Below the pieces are notes generated by a model. That model was not told where the DNA came from. It ran no database searches and saw nothing but the letters and a program-made list of their open reading frames with translations. Made by a program: the position numbers and the translations under genes. This document shows, piece after piece, positions 17,416 to 26,508 of a DNA stretch of 64,000 bases. The DNA comes from Archangium gephyra (lineage in GTDB: Bacteria > Myxococcota > Myxococcia > Myxococcales > Myxococcaceae), in contig QFQP01000039.1 in NCBI GenBank assembly GCA_003243425.1, positions 1 to 64,000 of the forward strand. The letters are read 5' to 3'. Within the stretch, counting starts at the first letter, position 1; each line of letters opens with the position of its first letter.

Positions 17416-19118
17416 CGTTGCTCCTCGCGGCGGCCCTCGCCGCGTTGCCCATTTCGCAAGACGCGAACTACGAAGACCGCCTCGTGGTCTGGGGCCTCTC
17501 GCAACACGGCCCCGCGCTCGAGAGTGAGCCGCAGGGAAAGCTGGTCGAAGAGATCCTCGTCTCGGTCGAAGACGTCATCGGGCCCGACGACCCGTACCCG
17601 TCGCTGCTCAACGTCTTTCACGCGCGCACACGAGATCAGGTCGTGCGGCGCGAAGTGATGCAGCAGCCCGGCACCGTGTGGGACCCGCATCGCGTGATGG
17701 AAACGGAGCGCAACCTCCGACGGCTCTTCTTCATCGCCGTCGCGCGCGTCGTCCCCGTGAAGGGCACCAATGGCGGCGTCGCGCTGCTCGTCGTCATCAA
17801 GGACAAGTGGAGTCTGCGGCTCTCCAACTCGTTCACGCTCATCGGCCCGCTGCTTCAGTACCTGCAGTTGCAGCTCATCGAAGTGAACTTCAACGGGTGG
17901 GGCCAGCAGCTGGCGGTCAACACCACCATTCGCCTCGACACCTTCGCCATCGGGCAGCTCTTCATCGAGCGCCGCTTGTTCAGCACGCGCTGGTACGTCG
18001 GTGAATCGGCGTCGCTCATCTTCAATCGCCTCACGGGCGCGCTCGAGGGCACACAGGGCTCGGTGAGCATCGGCGAGCCGATCATCAACCTCGACCCGCA
18101 GTGGGGCTTCGTGGTCGACGGTAACTGGAACGTGCGGCGGCGAAGAACGTTCCGCGGCGCGACCGTCTGGCAACTGCCCTACGTCGACGAGCGCGGCGAG
18201 ACCACCGTGCCGCTCATCTACGACGTGCGTGAGTACGAAGGGAAAGCAGAGCTCACGCGCAGCTTCGGCCGTGAGTTGAAGTTGGACGTCAGCGCTGCCG
18301 CCGGTGGTTGGTCGCGGCAGTACACGCCGACCGTCACTGACGTCGCGCAGGGCGCCTGGCTCAACGCGAACTACCTGCCGCGGTCAGAGAACGTCACCTA
18401 CGTGCAGGCCTACGCGCGCGCCTTCCCCGCCAACTACCGCGTGCTCAAGAACATCGACACCTACGAGCTGTCGGAGGACTTTCAACTCGGCTGGCTGCTG
18501 CAGGGCGGCGTGCGCTACGCGTTTCCGCTGCCGTTCGCGCCATCGCACTTCATCGAGGTCGGCGGCGCCGCGCGCTACCGTTTCTACCGCTGGGACAATC
18601 TGCTGTCGGTCACCGTCGCCGGTGCGATGCGCATTCGCCCAGGTCAGGAGATCGCCAATCGCCGGCTCGCCGCCGAGCTCGTGAACTACAGCCCGCCGTT
18701 CTGGGGCGGCCGGCTCGTCACGCGCCTGTTGGTCGACTTCAAGGCCAACGACCTCGACAACCGGCAGCTGCTGCTCGGTGGTTCATCGGGGCTGCGCGGG
18801 ACGTACGCGGAGCAGTTTCAGGGCCGCAACATGGTGCTCGGCAACGTCGAGTACCGCGCGAAGCCCATCGAGTTCTTTTCGAGCTGGCTGGGCATCGTCC
18901 TCTTCTACGACGTGGGCTCCGCGTTCGATGCACGCGTGCAGCTCACGCACACCACGGGCATCGGCTTTCGCATTCTGTTGCCGCAGCTCAACCGCGAAGT
19001 GCTGCGCATCGACTTCGGCTTCGTCATCGGCGGGCCGCAGCCGGGCTTCGATCGACTCAACGCGAGTTGGGGCCAGATCAACGACATCCGCCCCGAGTTC
19101 CTCGACGCGCCGCTGTGA
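17412..19118 (+). CDS. Omp85-family outer membrane protein (BamA/TamA-like)
   Basis: The start GTG 17412 overlaps the upstream stop and gives a signal peptide (LLLAAALAALPISQ). The 568-aa protein has one POTRA-like module (RDQVVRREVMQQPG to VVIKDKWSL, about residues 70-140), then a beta-barrel of alternating aromatic strands. SSGLRGTYAEQFQG near residue 460 corresponds to the conserved RGY/F loop of Omp85 barrels. One POTRA-like domain rather than five sets it apart from BamA. The role may be outer-membrane protein insertion or lipid/protein translocation; no partner is adjacent. Confidence 0.85.
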   Translation: MTLLLAAALAALPISQDANYEDRLVVWGLSQHGPALESEPQGKLVEEILVSVEDVIGPDDPYPSLLNVFHARTRDQVVRREVMQQPGTVWDPHRVMETERNLRRLFFIAVARVVPVKGTNGGVALLVVIKDKWSLRLSNSFTLIGPLLQYLQLQLIEVNFNGWGQQLAVNTTIRLDTFAIGQLFIERRLFSTRWYVGESASLIFNRLTGALEGTQGSVSIGEPIINLDPQWGFVVDGNWNVRRRRTFRGATVWQLPYVDERGETTVPLIYDVREYEGKAELTRSFGRELKLDVSAAAGGWSRQYTPTVTDVAQGAWLNANYLPRSENVTYVQAYARAFPANYRVLKNIDTYELSEDFQLGWLLQGGVRYAFPLPFAPSHFIEVGGAARYRFYRWDNLLSVTVAGAMRIRPGQEIANRRLAAELVNYSPPFWGGRLVTRLLVDFKANDLDNRQLLLGGSSGLRGTYAEQFQGRNMVLGNVEYRAKPIEFFSSWLGIVLFYDVGSAFDARVQLTHTTGIGFRILLPQLNREVLRIDFGFVIGGPQPGFDRLNASWGQINDIRPEFLDAPL

Positions 19119-19160
19119 CTTCTTCGCGGGCCGCGGCTGCGAGGTTTTTGGCGTCGCGAA

Positions 19161-19607
19161 TCAGCGGAGCTCGATGCGCGCTGCGACGTCGCCGAACTGC
19201 AGCTCGTCACCGTCGAGCAGCACGCGCTGCATGATGCGTTCGCCGTTGAACCACGTGCCGTTCGACGAACCGAGGTCGAGCACTTCGACCCCGTCGGCTC
19301 TCACGCTGAAGGCGAGGTGCTGGCGGCTCAGGCGCGGTGACTCGATGGTGCAGTTGCAGCTCACGTCGCGGCCGATGACGAAGCGCTCACCTTCGAGCTC
19401 CACCTCGCTGGCCTCCATCACCAGGAACGCGCGGCGTGTTGGCGTCGCCGCGTAGCCGTGCAGCTTCGCCCAGTTCGAGAGCGCCTGATTCACGAGCCCT
19501 TCGACGGGAACGGTGGTGTCGGCGCTCATCTGCGCGAGCAACGGCTGCAGCGAAGCGCTCACGTCGAAGGTCTTCAAGGCAGGCGAACTTGTCAGCGCGG
19601 TGGTCAT
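19161..19607 (-). CDS. FHA-domain protein
   Basis: 148 aa, started at ATG 19607; longer frames would overlap the divergent gene. The C-terminal 85 residues are a forkhead-associated domain (FVIGRDVSC, SPRLSRQHLAF, DLGSSNGTWFNGERI), which binds phosphothreonine peptides. The N-terminal 50 residues are helical (LKTFDVSASLQPLLAQMSA). In this type of genome such proteins read out Ser/Thr kinase activity; a Hanks kinase is encoded about 4 kb away, but a link is only suggestive. Confidence 0.88.
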   Translation of the reverse strand: MTTALTSSPALKTFDVSASLQPLLAQMSADTTVPVEGLVNQALSNWAKLHGYAATPTRRAFLVMEASEVELEGERFVIGRDVSCNCTIESPRLSRQHLAFSVRADGVEVLDLGSSNGTWFNGERIMQRVLLDGDELQFGDVAARIELR

Positions 19608-19628
19608 CGCGCTAGCGGCTTGACCTGA

Positions 19629-19943
19629 GTGGATCTGCTGCTGCCAGCGTTGTTGGTCGCGATGGCCGTGTGGTTCTCGCGCCGCGTGTTTCGTGGCCTG
19701 CGTGAACGTCGCGAAGCGCGTGACTTCCTCGACCGCCCCGGTGCGTCGGCCGACAACCCCATCGTGTTGACGTCTCCGCAGGTGATGGAAGACGCGCGCG
19801 CGGCGCTGCGGTGTGCGTGTGGTGGCCGCGTGAAGGCGCTCGGCGAGACGCCGCGGCTCGGGCTTCGCGTCGCGCGCGGCCGCTGCGTGGAGTGCGACGC
19901 CGACGTCGACCTGTACTTCGTGTTGCCGCAGCTCCTGAACTGA
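19629..19943 (+). CDS. Small membrane protein with Cys-pair zinc-ribbon-like tail
   Basis: GTG start; 104 aa. One N-terminal transmembrane helix (LLLPALLVAMAVWF) is followed by basic residues and a cytoplasmic domain with CACGG and CVECDADV, a plausible four-Cys zinc ribbon. No family recognised. It lies 21 bp from the divergent FHA gene. Confidence 0.6.
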   Translation: MDLLLPALLVAMAVWFSRRVFRGLRERREARDFLDRPGASADNPIVLTSPQVMEDARAALRCACGGRVKALGETPRLGLRVARGRCVECDADVDLYFVLPQLLN

Positions 19944-19958
19944 AGTCATTTCCCGCGC

Positions 19959-21956
19959 ATGAGAATTCTCTGCGCGCTCGTGACCTTCGCGTCGTCAGTC
20001 GCTCTCGCCGAAGAGGGCATGTGGCTGTTCAACGACTTCCCGTCGGCGCAGGTGAAGAAGGACGTCGGCGTGACGGTCGACCAGGCCTGGCTCGATCGCG
20101 TGCGGCTCGGGAGCCTTCGGCTCGCCAATGGTTGCAGCGCGTCGCTGGTGTCGCCGGACGGCCTGGTGATGACCAACCACCACTGCATTCGTGCGTGCCT
20201 CGAAGACCTCTCGACGCCTTCGCGTGATCTGCTCGCGACCGGTTTCCTCGGGCCGGAAGAGAAGTGCCCGAAGTTCGAAGGCAACCAGTTGGTGAAGATC
20301 ACCAACGTCACCGATTCCGTTCGTGAAGCGACCAGGGGCGCGAGCGGGCCGGAGTTTCAGAAGAAGTTGAAGGCCGAGACCTCGCGCCTCGAATCGGAGT
20401 GCACCAAGGGCGACGCGACGAAGCGCTGCGACGTGGTCACGTTGTTCCACGGCGCGCAGTTTCACCTCTACGAGTACCGCCGCTACCAGGACCTCCGCCT
20501 CGTCTTCGCGCCCGAGTTCCAGATGGCTGCGTTCGGTGGTGACCCCGACAACTTCAACTTCCCCCGCTACGGCTTCGATGCCGCGTTCCTGCGCGTGTAC
20601 GTCGATGGCAAGCCCGCGAAGACGCCCGAGCATTTGAAGTGGGCCAGGAAGCCGGCGAAGGAGAACGACGTGGTGTTCGTGTCGGGTCACCCGGGTGGCA
20701 CCGAGCGCTCCTTGACCGTCGCGCAGTACGAGTACCTACGTGACGTGTCGTTGCCCTGGCTGATCGCGGCCTACGCCGAGTCACGCGGCCGCCTCGATGA
20801 GTGGGCCAGGCAGTCGCCCGAACGTGAGCGCGTGTCGAAGTCGCGGCTGCGTGCCATCGAGAACTCGCTCAAGGCGTTGAAGGGCCGTCGCGAAGCCCTG
20901 GTCGAGCCCTCGTTCCTCGCCAACAAGCGCACGGCAGAAATGGCGCTGCGGGAGAAGGCGCCGGAAGCGACGAAGGGCGCGTGGGATGCGATCGCCGGGG
21001 CGATGCTCACGCAGCGCGGCCTCTACGTGGACTTCATGATGCGCGAAGGCGGCTTCGCTTTTCAGTCGGAGCTGTTCGCGCACGCGCGGAAGTTGGCGCG
21101 GTTTCCGGTCGAGACTTCGAAGCCGAACGGTGAACGTCTTCGCGAGTACACCGACGCGCAGCTGCCGGCGCTGAAGCAGAGCCTGCTGGACCCGGCTCCG
21201 ATTCCGCTCGAGCTCGAGAAGGCGCGGCTCACGTGGTCGCTCACCCGGCTGCGTGAGGTGTACGGCGCCGACGACGCGTTCGTGAAGAAGGTGCTGGCCG
21301 GCAAGTCGCCCGACGATCGCGCGGCGGAGTTGATCGACGGCACGAAGCTCGCCGACCCGGAGGTGCGCAAGCAGCGGCTCGAGGCTACCGGGAAGCTCGA
21401 AGAAGCGGACCCGATGATGGCCTTCGCGAAGCTCGTCGATGGTGAAGCGCGCGCGGTGCGCAAGCGCTTCGAAGAAGAGGTCGACGCGGTGGTGAAAAAG
21501 AACGGTGAGCTGCTCGCGGAAGCCAGGCGCACGGTGGGCGTCAGCGGCGCGCCTGACGCGACCTTCACGCTGCGGCTCACCTACGGCCGCATCAAGGGCG
21601 TCGAGAAGGGCCCGGCGATGACCACCGTGAAGGGCCTGTTCGAGCGCGCGACCGGCAAGGCGCCGTATGCGGTGACCGAGAAGTGGACCGCCGCGAGGGC
21701 CAGGTTGAACCCTGCGACGCCGTACAACGTGGCGACGACCAACGACATCATCGGGGGGAATTCAGGTTCGCCATTGGTGAACGCGAACGGTGAAGTCGTG
21801 GGGCTGGTGTTCGACGGCAACCTGCAGTCGCTCGGTGGCAACTTCGGTTACGAGCCCGTCGGCAATCGTGCGGTGGCGGTGCACGGCGACTTGATCATCA
21901 CCGCGCTTCGCCAGGTGTACGGCGCGACGAACGTGGCCAACGAACTGACCAGATAG
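19959..21956 (+). CDS. S46-family dipeptidyl-peptidase (DPP7-type)
   Basis: 665 aa with a signal peptide (ILCALVTFASSVALA). S46 exopeptidases release dipeptides from oligopeptides using a chymotrypsin-like His-Asp-Ser triad: MTNHHCIRAC (His74/75), GDPDNFNFPRYGFDAAF, and GGNSGSP with Ser602. Eighteen residues after that Ser is Gly (VFDGN), the position that is Gly in DPP7 and Arg in DPP11, so preference for hydrophobic rather than acidic P1 residues is predicted. Expected in the periplasm or outside the cell; it fits a predatory, proteolytic life style. Confidence 0.93.
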   Translation: MRILCALVTFASSVALAEEGMWLFNDFPSAQVKKDVGVTVDQAWLDRVRLGSLRLANGCSASLVSPDGLVMTNHHCIRACLEDLSTPSRDLLATGFLGPEEKCPKFEGNQLVKITNVTDSVREATRGASGPEFQKKLKAETSRLESECTKGDATKRCDVVTLFHGAQFHLYEYRRYQDLRLVFAPEFQMAAFGGDPDNFNFPRYGFDAAFLRVYVDGKPAKTPEHLKWARKPAKENDVVFVSGHPGGTERSLTVAQYEYLRDVSLPWLIAAYAESRGRLDEWARQSPERERVSKSRLRAIENSLKALKGRREALVEPSFLANKRTAEMALREKAPEATKGAWDAIAGAMLTQRGLYVDFMMREGGFAFQSELFAHARKLARFPVETSKPNGERLREYTDAQLPALKQSLLDPAPIPLELEKARLTWSLTRLREVYGADDAFVKKVLAGKSPDDRAAELIDGTKLADPEVRKQRLEATGKLEEADPMMAFAKLVDGEARAVRKRFEEEVDAVVKKNGELLAEARRTVGVSGAPDATFTLRLTYGRIKGVEKGPAMTTVKGLFERATGKAPYAVTEKWTAARARLNPATPYNVATTNDIIGGNSGSPLVNANGEVVGLVFDGNLQSLGGNFGYEPVGNRAVAVHGDLIITALRQVYGATNVANELTR

Positions 21957-21961
21957 ACCCG

Positions 21962-23731
21962 TCAGTGCATGCGCGCGTAGACACCAGCGCGCGCCATGAG
22001 CTCGTCGTGCGTGCCCTGCTCGACGACCACGCCGTTTTCGATGACCACGATCCGATCTGCCTTGCGCACCGTCGACAGGCGATGCGCCACGACCAGCGTC
22101 GTGCGTCCCGCCATCAGCTCGTTCAACCCGGCCTGCACTTCAGCCTCGGTCGACGCGTCGAGTGCGCTCGTCGGTTCATCGAGCAACAACAACGAGGGCT
22201 CTTTGAGGAACGCACGCGCGATCGCCAGGCGCTGCCGCTGACCGCCAGACAACCGCGAGCCACGCTCCCCCACGTCTTCCTCGAGGCCGTTCGCGAACGA
22301 CTTCACGAAGTCGGCGGCGTGCGCGCGTTCGAGCGCCGTCCACAGCTGCGCATCGGTCGCGTCGACGCGGCCGATCTTGAGGTTCTCGCGAATCGAACCT
22401 GAGAGCAGCACCGGTTCCTGCGGTACCCACGCGAGCTGTTCACGCACGCCACGCCGTGAAAGCAAGCTGAAGTTCTTGGAGTCCCAGCTCACCGAGCCCG
22501 ACGTCGCGACCGAGTGACCGAGCAACAACGACAACGCGCTCGACTTGCCGGCGCCCGAAGGCCCCACGAGCGCGACCAGCTTCCCGGCCGGCACTTCGAA
22601 CGACAGACCGCGCAGCGCTTCACGACCGTCGGCGTACGTGAGCCGCACCTCGTCGAAGCGCAGCGACCGGGTCAGCGGTCCCGCGTCGCCACCGGCGTCG
22701 GCCTCCGGCTTCGCGTCGAGCACCTCGTACAACCGCGTCGCCGCGCCCGCGCCCTGCGACAGCTGCGAGACCGTGTTCGAGAGCGACTTCACCGGCTGGT
22801 ACATGAGCAGCGCCGCCGCGAGGAAGCTCACGAAGCTGCCGGCGAGCGTCGGGTCGACCTGCACGGCGCGCGTGCCCACCACCACCGCCGCGGCGACGCC
22901 GAGAATCCCGAGGAACTCCGTCGTCGGCGAGAACGCGCCGCGCAGGAACAGCGAGCGGCGCATCACCGACAGGTAGCGAGCCTGCTCGGCGTCGAAGCGC
23001 GTCAGCGCGGCGGCTTCTGCGCGGTACGCCTGCACCACCGGCAGATTGTGGAGCTGCTCGGCCGCGAGCATCGACAGCTGACCCAGCGACGCCTGCGACT
23101 TCGTGGCGGTCTTCTTCACGCCGCGCGCGAAGCGGGACACCGGGATGATGGTGCCCGGCAAGACCAGGAACACCACCAGCGCCAGGCGCCAATCGGTGAC
23201 GAAGCACACCACGAGCAGCGCCAGCACCTGGAGCGAGTCTTTCGTCAGCGCCGACAACGCCTGACCGGCTGCGAACTCCAGCTGCGCCACGTCGCTGGTG
23301 AAGCGCGACAGCAGTTCACCGGAGTGTCGTTGCTCGAACCACCGGGGCGGCAGCACCAGCAGCTTCCCGTACAGCTCGTCGCGCAGCGCCGACAGGGTGC
23401 CTTGCGACACGCGACCCATCAGGCCCGTGTGCAGCCACGACGAGACGCCTTTGACCGCCGCGACGCCGACGATCGCCAGCGGCAGCTTCCACACGAGGTC
23501 GTCACGCGTGAGCACGAACGGGCCCCACGTCATGGCGCCGCCGCCGAGCACGCCGCGCAGCAACGGGCCTACCAACGACGCCCAGATCGCACCCGCCGAA
23601 GCTGCCAGCAGCGACAGCCCGATCGCCGTCACCAGGGCACCCCGGAAGGGCGCGGTCCGCTTCAGCACGCGCAGCCAGATGCGTTTGTCTGATCGGGGGG
23701 AGGGCGCCTTCACGGGGTCGATTGCATTCAA
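21962..23731 (-). CDS. MsbA-like ABC exporter (fused TM and ATPase)
   Basis: 589 aa. About six transmembrane helices (residues 25-310) precede a nucleotide-binding domain with Walker A GPSGAGKSS, signature LSGGQRQRLAIARA and Walker B LLLLDEPTSALD. The architecture is that of homodimeric lipid/drug exporters of the MsbA group. The longest frame begins with TTG at 23731; GTG 23713 is an alternative. Divergent from dnaJ; its 3' end is 5 bp from the S46 gene's stop. Confidence 0.93.
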   Translation of the reverse strand: MNAIDPVKAPSPRSDKRIWLRVLKRTAPFRGALVTAIGLSLLAASAGAIWASLVGPLLRGVLGGGAMTWGPFVLTRDDLVWKLPLAIVGVAAVKGVSSWLHTGLMGRVSQGTLSALRDELYGKLLVLPPRWFEQRHSGELLSRFTSDVAQLEFAAGQALSALTKDSLQVLALLVVCFVTDWRLALVVFLVLPGTIIPVSRFARGVKKTATKSQASLGQLSMLAAEQLHNLPVVQAYRAEAAALTRFDAEQARYLSVMRRSLFLRGAFSPTTEFLGILGVAAAVVVGTRAVQVDPTLAGSFVSFLAAALLMYQPVKSLSNTVSQLSQGAGAATRLYEVLDAKPEADAGGDAGPLTRSLRFDEVRLTYADGREALRGLSFEVPAGKLVALVGPSGAGKSSALSLLLGHSVATSGSVSWDSKNFSLLSRRGVREQLAWVPQEPVLLSGSIRENLKIGRVDATDAQLWTALERAHAADFVKSFANGLEEDVGERGSRLSGGQRQRLAIARAFLKEPSLLLLDEPTSALDASTEAEVQAGLNELMAGRTTLVVAHRLSTVRKADRIVVIENGVVVEQGTHDELMARAGVYARMH

Positions 23732-23760
23732 GTCAGTCTGCGTTAGATGGCTGGCGCCCC

Positions 23761-24870
23761 ATGGCTACGAAGCGTGACTACTACGAAGTTCTCTCTGTCG
23801 AGCGCACCGCCGATGGCGAGGTGTTGAAGAAGGCGTTCCGCAAGCTGGCCATGCAGTACCACCCGGACCGCAACCCGGGCGACAAGGACGCGGAGGAGAA
23901 GTTCAAGGAAGCCTCTGAGGCCTACGAGGTGTTGTCCGACGCGGATCGCCGCGCCCGCTACGACCGCTTCGGCCACCAGGGCGTGGAGGGGTTTGGCGGC
24001 GGCTCCGGCTTCAACAACGTCAACATCAACGACATCTTCGGAGAGATCTTCGGCGACATCTTCGGGGGTGGCCGTGGCCGTCGTGGCGGGCGCAACCGTG
24101 GCGCCGACCTCCGCTACAACCTCGAGCTCACGTTCGAAGAGGCCGCGTTCGGCACCGACGTGACGGTGAAGATCCCCCGGCCCCGGCGCTGCGAGACCTG
24201 CGAAGGCACCGGCAGCAAGAGCAAGCAGCGCCGTCAGTGCCCGACGTGTGGTGGCGCTGGCGAAGTTCGCTTCACCCAGGGCTTCTTCGCGGTCGCGCGC
24301 ACCTGTACGCAGTGCAACGGCGCCGGCGCCGTGGTCGCCGACCCCTGCAAGGACTGCAAGGGCTCCGGCAAGACCGAGTCGGTCAGCGAGCTCTCGGTGA
24401 AGATCCCCGCGGGCGTCGACACCGGCACCCGCGTTCGTCTCGCCGGCGAAGGCGAACCGGGCGAGCAGGGCGGCCCGTCAGGTGACCTCTACGTGGTGGT
24501 GCACGTGAAGGAGCACCCGCTCTTCCACCGCGAAGAGTTCGAAGTGTTCTGCGAGGTGCCCATCAGCTTCGTGCAGGCCACGCTCGGTACGCAGCTCGAG
24601 GTGCCGACGCTCGACGGCATGGTGAAGATGAAGATTCCCGAAGGCACGCAGAGCGGGAAGGTGTTCCGCCTGAAGGGCAAGGGCATCCCGCATCTGCAGT
24701 CGAATGGCCGTGGCGATCAGCACGTGCGCGTGGTCGTCGAGACGCCCCAGAACCTCAACTCGAAGCAGCGCGAAATTCTCACGCAGTTCGCTGAAGCCTC
24801 TGGCGAGAACGTGAACCCGCAGAGCAAGTCGTTCTTCGACAAGGTCAAAGAACTGCTCGGCAACAAGTAG
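23761..24870 (+). CDS. dnaJ: Chaperone DnaJ
   Basis: 369 aa, ATG 23761 (MATKRDYYEVLSV). J domain with HPD (YHPDRNPGDKD), Gly/Phe region (FGEIFGDIFGGG), and a zinc domain with all four CxxCxGxG repeats (CETCEGTG, CPTCGGAG, CTQCNGAG, CKDCKGSG), then two substrate-binding domains. Type I DnaJ: stimulates DnaK ATPase and delivers unfolded clients. grpE and dnaK are not adjacent. Confidence 0.97.
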   Translation: MATKRDYYEVLSVERTADGEVLKKAFRKLAMQYHPDRNPGDKDAEEKFKEASEAYEVLSDADRRARYDRFGHQGVEGFGGGSGFNNVNINDIFGEIFGDIFGGGRGRRGGRNRGADLRYNLELTFEEAAFGTDVTVKIPRPRRCETCEGTGSKSKQRRQCPTCGGAGEVRFTQGFFAVARTCTQCNGAGAVVADPCKDCKGSGKTESVSELSVKIPAGVDTGTRVRLAGEGEPGEQGGPSGDLYVVVHVKEHPLFHREEFEVFCEVPISFVQATLGTQLEVPTLDGMVKMKIPEGTQSGKVFRLKGKGIPHLQSNGRGDQHVRVVVETPQNLNSKQREILTQFAEASGENVNPQSKSFFDKVKELLGNK

Positions 24871-24891
24871 CCGAAACGCCGAAAAGCGTGG

Positions 24892-24919
24892 CCGGCAGCT
24901 TCAGCCGATGAGCTGCCGG
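24892..24919 (-). terminator. Possible terminator hairpin at convergent gene ends
   Basis: A perfect 9-bp inverted repeat (CCGGCAGCT 24892-24900 with AGCTGCCGG 24911-24919) spans the stop of the minus-strand gene. Read on the minus strand a TTTT run follows about 6 bases after the stem. Confidence 0.4.
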
Positions 24920-25251
24920 TGCTCGAACATGCCGGCGTCGTCGAGCCGGCCCAGCGCGTCGAGCACGTCTTTGCGCGTCTGCCCCGAGTCGGACATGGCC
25001 GTCAGCAGCTGCGGCAACGTCGCCGAGCCCGACACCATCTCGCTCAGGTAGAGCCCGTCTTCCGACTGGAGCTTCCAGGCCGTCGCCCACGCCGTGCGCG
25101 CGGCGTCGAACGAGGCGCGGCCTGATTGATCACGCGAGGCGGCGATGCGCTCGCGGTACTCGGTCTCGGCTTCGCGACCCTTCGTCGAGAGGTTGAAACG
25201 GTGCGTACGCGGCCAGCGCAGACGTTCGGGCGGAGAATCGAGGGTGCTCAT
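24901..25251 (-). CDS. Conserved-looking small cytoplasmic protein, unknown
   Basis: 116 aa starting at ATG 25251 (MSTLDSPPERLRW). Mostly helical with no signal peptide; an internal segment (TLPQLLTAMSDSGQTRKDVLDALGRLDDAGMFE) has the look of a small winged-helix or PqqD-like fold, but I cannot name a family. Convergent with dnaJ. Confidence 0.65.
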   Translation of the reverse strand: MSTLDSPPERLRWPRTHRFNLSTKGREAETEYRERIAASRDQSGRASFDAARTAWATAWKLQSEDGLYLSEMVSGSATLPQLLTAMSDSGQTRKDVLDALGRLDDAGMFEHRQLIG

Positions 25252-25284
25252 CGGTGTTCACCGAGCGTGGTCGTCCCTGCGGGC

Positions 25285-25419
25285 ATGTCGTTCCAATGTG
25301 CCGTCGATGCGTGCAGCAAGAGCGCTGCAGAGCCCGAGTGGTGCGACCGGTGTACGTGCTTTGCGCGGCGTGCGCCATCGTTCGTGCAGCGGGTGCAGCG
25401 CCGGCCCCCGAGGTGCTAA
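25285..25419 (+). CDS. Possible 44-aa Cys-rich peptide, weakly supported
   Basis: In the 264-bp gap before the GGDEF gene, ATG 25285 opens a 44-codon frame with five cysteines in a zinc-finger-like spacing (CAVDAC, CDRCTC). Another plus frame through the same bases, from 25254, also shows paired cysteines. Codon bias is weaker than in neighbouring genes. Either could be a small zinc protein or chance. Confidence 0.25.
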   Translation: MSFQCAVDACSKSAAEPEWCDRCTCFARRAPSFVQRVQRRPPRC

Positions 25420-25515
25420 ACCACCTGCACCCTGTCGACGTCATCGGCTCGGCGAAGAGATCCATGACGTCTGGGCGACACCCCTGCTCAGTCAACGCGG
25501 CGCCGGAAGGGTTCC

Positions 25516-26232
25516 ATGCGGACGGCTCAGGTGCGCTCGAGGCTCATGCTGCTCGCGGCGGCGTCGGTGTCGCTCGTGGTGCCGGTGGGGCTGTTGCTGG
25601 TGCGTCTGCTCGAGACGGGTCGCTCGCCGCGCGAGGAGCTCGCGCGCATGGCGGTGAGCTACTGCTACGTGTGGGGGTCGACGACCTTGCTCGCCGTCGG
25701 CAGCACGTGGTGGCTCGGCCGACGGCTCACGCTGGCGCGGCGTGTGTCCGAGACCGACCCGCTCACCGGGCTCTTCAACCGGCGGCACTTCGCCACCAGC
25801 CTGCTGTCAGAGATGGAGCACGACCGCACGCGCGGCCTGCCCACCTGCGTGTTGTGCGTCGACCTCGATCGCCTCAAGACGCTCAACGACGTCTACGGCC
25901 ATGGTGACGCCGCGCTGGTGGTGGTGGCCGGGGCGCTCTCGCACGGCCTGCGGAACCGTGACGTGGTGGCGCGCTTCGGTGGCGACGAGTTCGCCGTGCT
26001 TCTCCCCGACACCCTGGCGCACACCGCGGTGGGCATCAGCGAGCGCATTCTCACCGACCTGACGCGCCTCTCGTCGACCTTCGCCGGAGGTCTCTCGGTT
26101 TCCATCGGTGTCGCCGAGCTCGAGCGCACCGAGTCGGGCGCCGACGTGCTCGAAGCCGCAGACCGCGCGCTCTACTGGGCCAAGAACTCGGGCGGCGGTC
26201 GTGTCGCCCTCGCACCCCGCAGTGAGCCCTGA
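25516..26232 (+). CDS. Membrane-anchored GGDEF diguanylate cyclase
   Basis: 238 aa; a GGAAGGG box precedes ATG 25516. Two transmembrane helices (about 9-30 and 47-70), then a GGDEF domain: DPLTGLFNRRHF, substrate/metal motif GGDEF intact (RFGGDEFAVLLP), and an RxxD inhibitory site (RNRD) exactly five residues before GGDEF. Predicted to make c-di-GMP from two GTP and to be product-inhibited. No sensory domain beyond the membrane hairpin. Confidence 0.93.
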   Translation: MRTAQVRSRLMLLAAASVSLVVPVGLLLVRLLETGRSPREELARMAVSYCYVWGSTTLLAVGSTWWLGRRLTLARRVSETDPLTGLFNRRHFATSLLSEMEHDRTRGLPTCVLCVDLDRLKTLNDVYGHGDAALVVVAGALSHGLRNRDVVARFGGDEFAVLLPDTLAHTAVGISERILTDLTRLSSTFAGGLSVSIGVAELERTESGADVLEAADRALYWAKNSGGGRVALAPRSEP

Positions 26233-26250
26233 AAGCCGGAGAACCCTCGA

Positions 26251-26475
26251 ATGAGCCTTCCCTCGACGCTGCATGAACGCATCGCCGTTGCCACGCAGGA
26301 CGTTACCGTTGCGCTCTCGGAGCTACAGGTGGCGCTCGACGCCCTCAGCAGCGGCACGCGCGCTGACAAAAGAATGATCAACGAAGCGCTGGTGGCGGCG
26401 TTCGAGCGGCTTGCCGTGACCGAGCGAAGCCTGAAAACGCTGCGCGACGAGTTGGAAGCCGAAGCACGGCTCTGA
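26251..26475 (+). CDS. Small helical protein, unknown
   Basis: 74 aa, predicted almost entirely helical with heptad-like spacing (VTVALSELQVALDALSSG, FERLAVTERSLKTLRDELE), a likely coiled coil. It starts 18 bp after the GGDEF gene with a GGAGA box, so the two are probably co-transcribed. No known family. Confidence 0.6.
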   Translation: MSLPSTLHERIAVATQDVTVALSELQVALDALSSGTRADKRMINEALVAAFERLAVTERSLKTLRDELEAEARL

Positions 26476-26508
26476 CAGTCTTCGCGCACTCACGGAGGCG
26501 TCACGCAC

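Noticed and set aside
19119..19160. Possible terminator with TTTTT at 19143-19147
   Set aside because: No stable stem with a feasible loop could be drawn before the T-run.
22514..23692. 392-codon plus-strand open frame over the ABC exporter
   Set aside because: Low-complexity Arg/Gln/His-rich product antisense to a gene with complete Walker and signature motifs.
25254..25515. Alternative Cys-rich open frame running into the GGDEF gene
   Set aside because: It continues through the GGDEF domain in the wrong frame and has no ribosome-binding site; only the short 25285 frame was kept, at low confidence.
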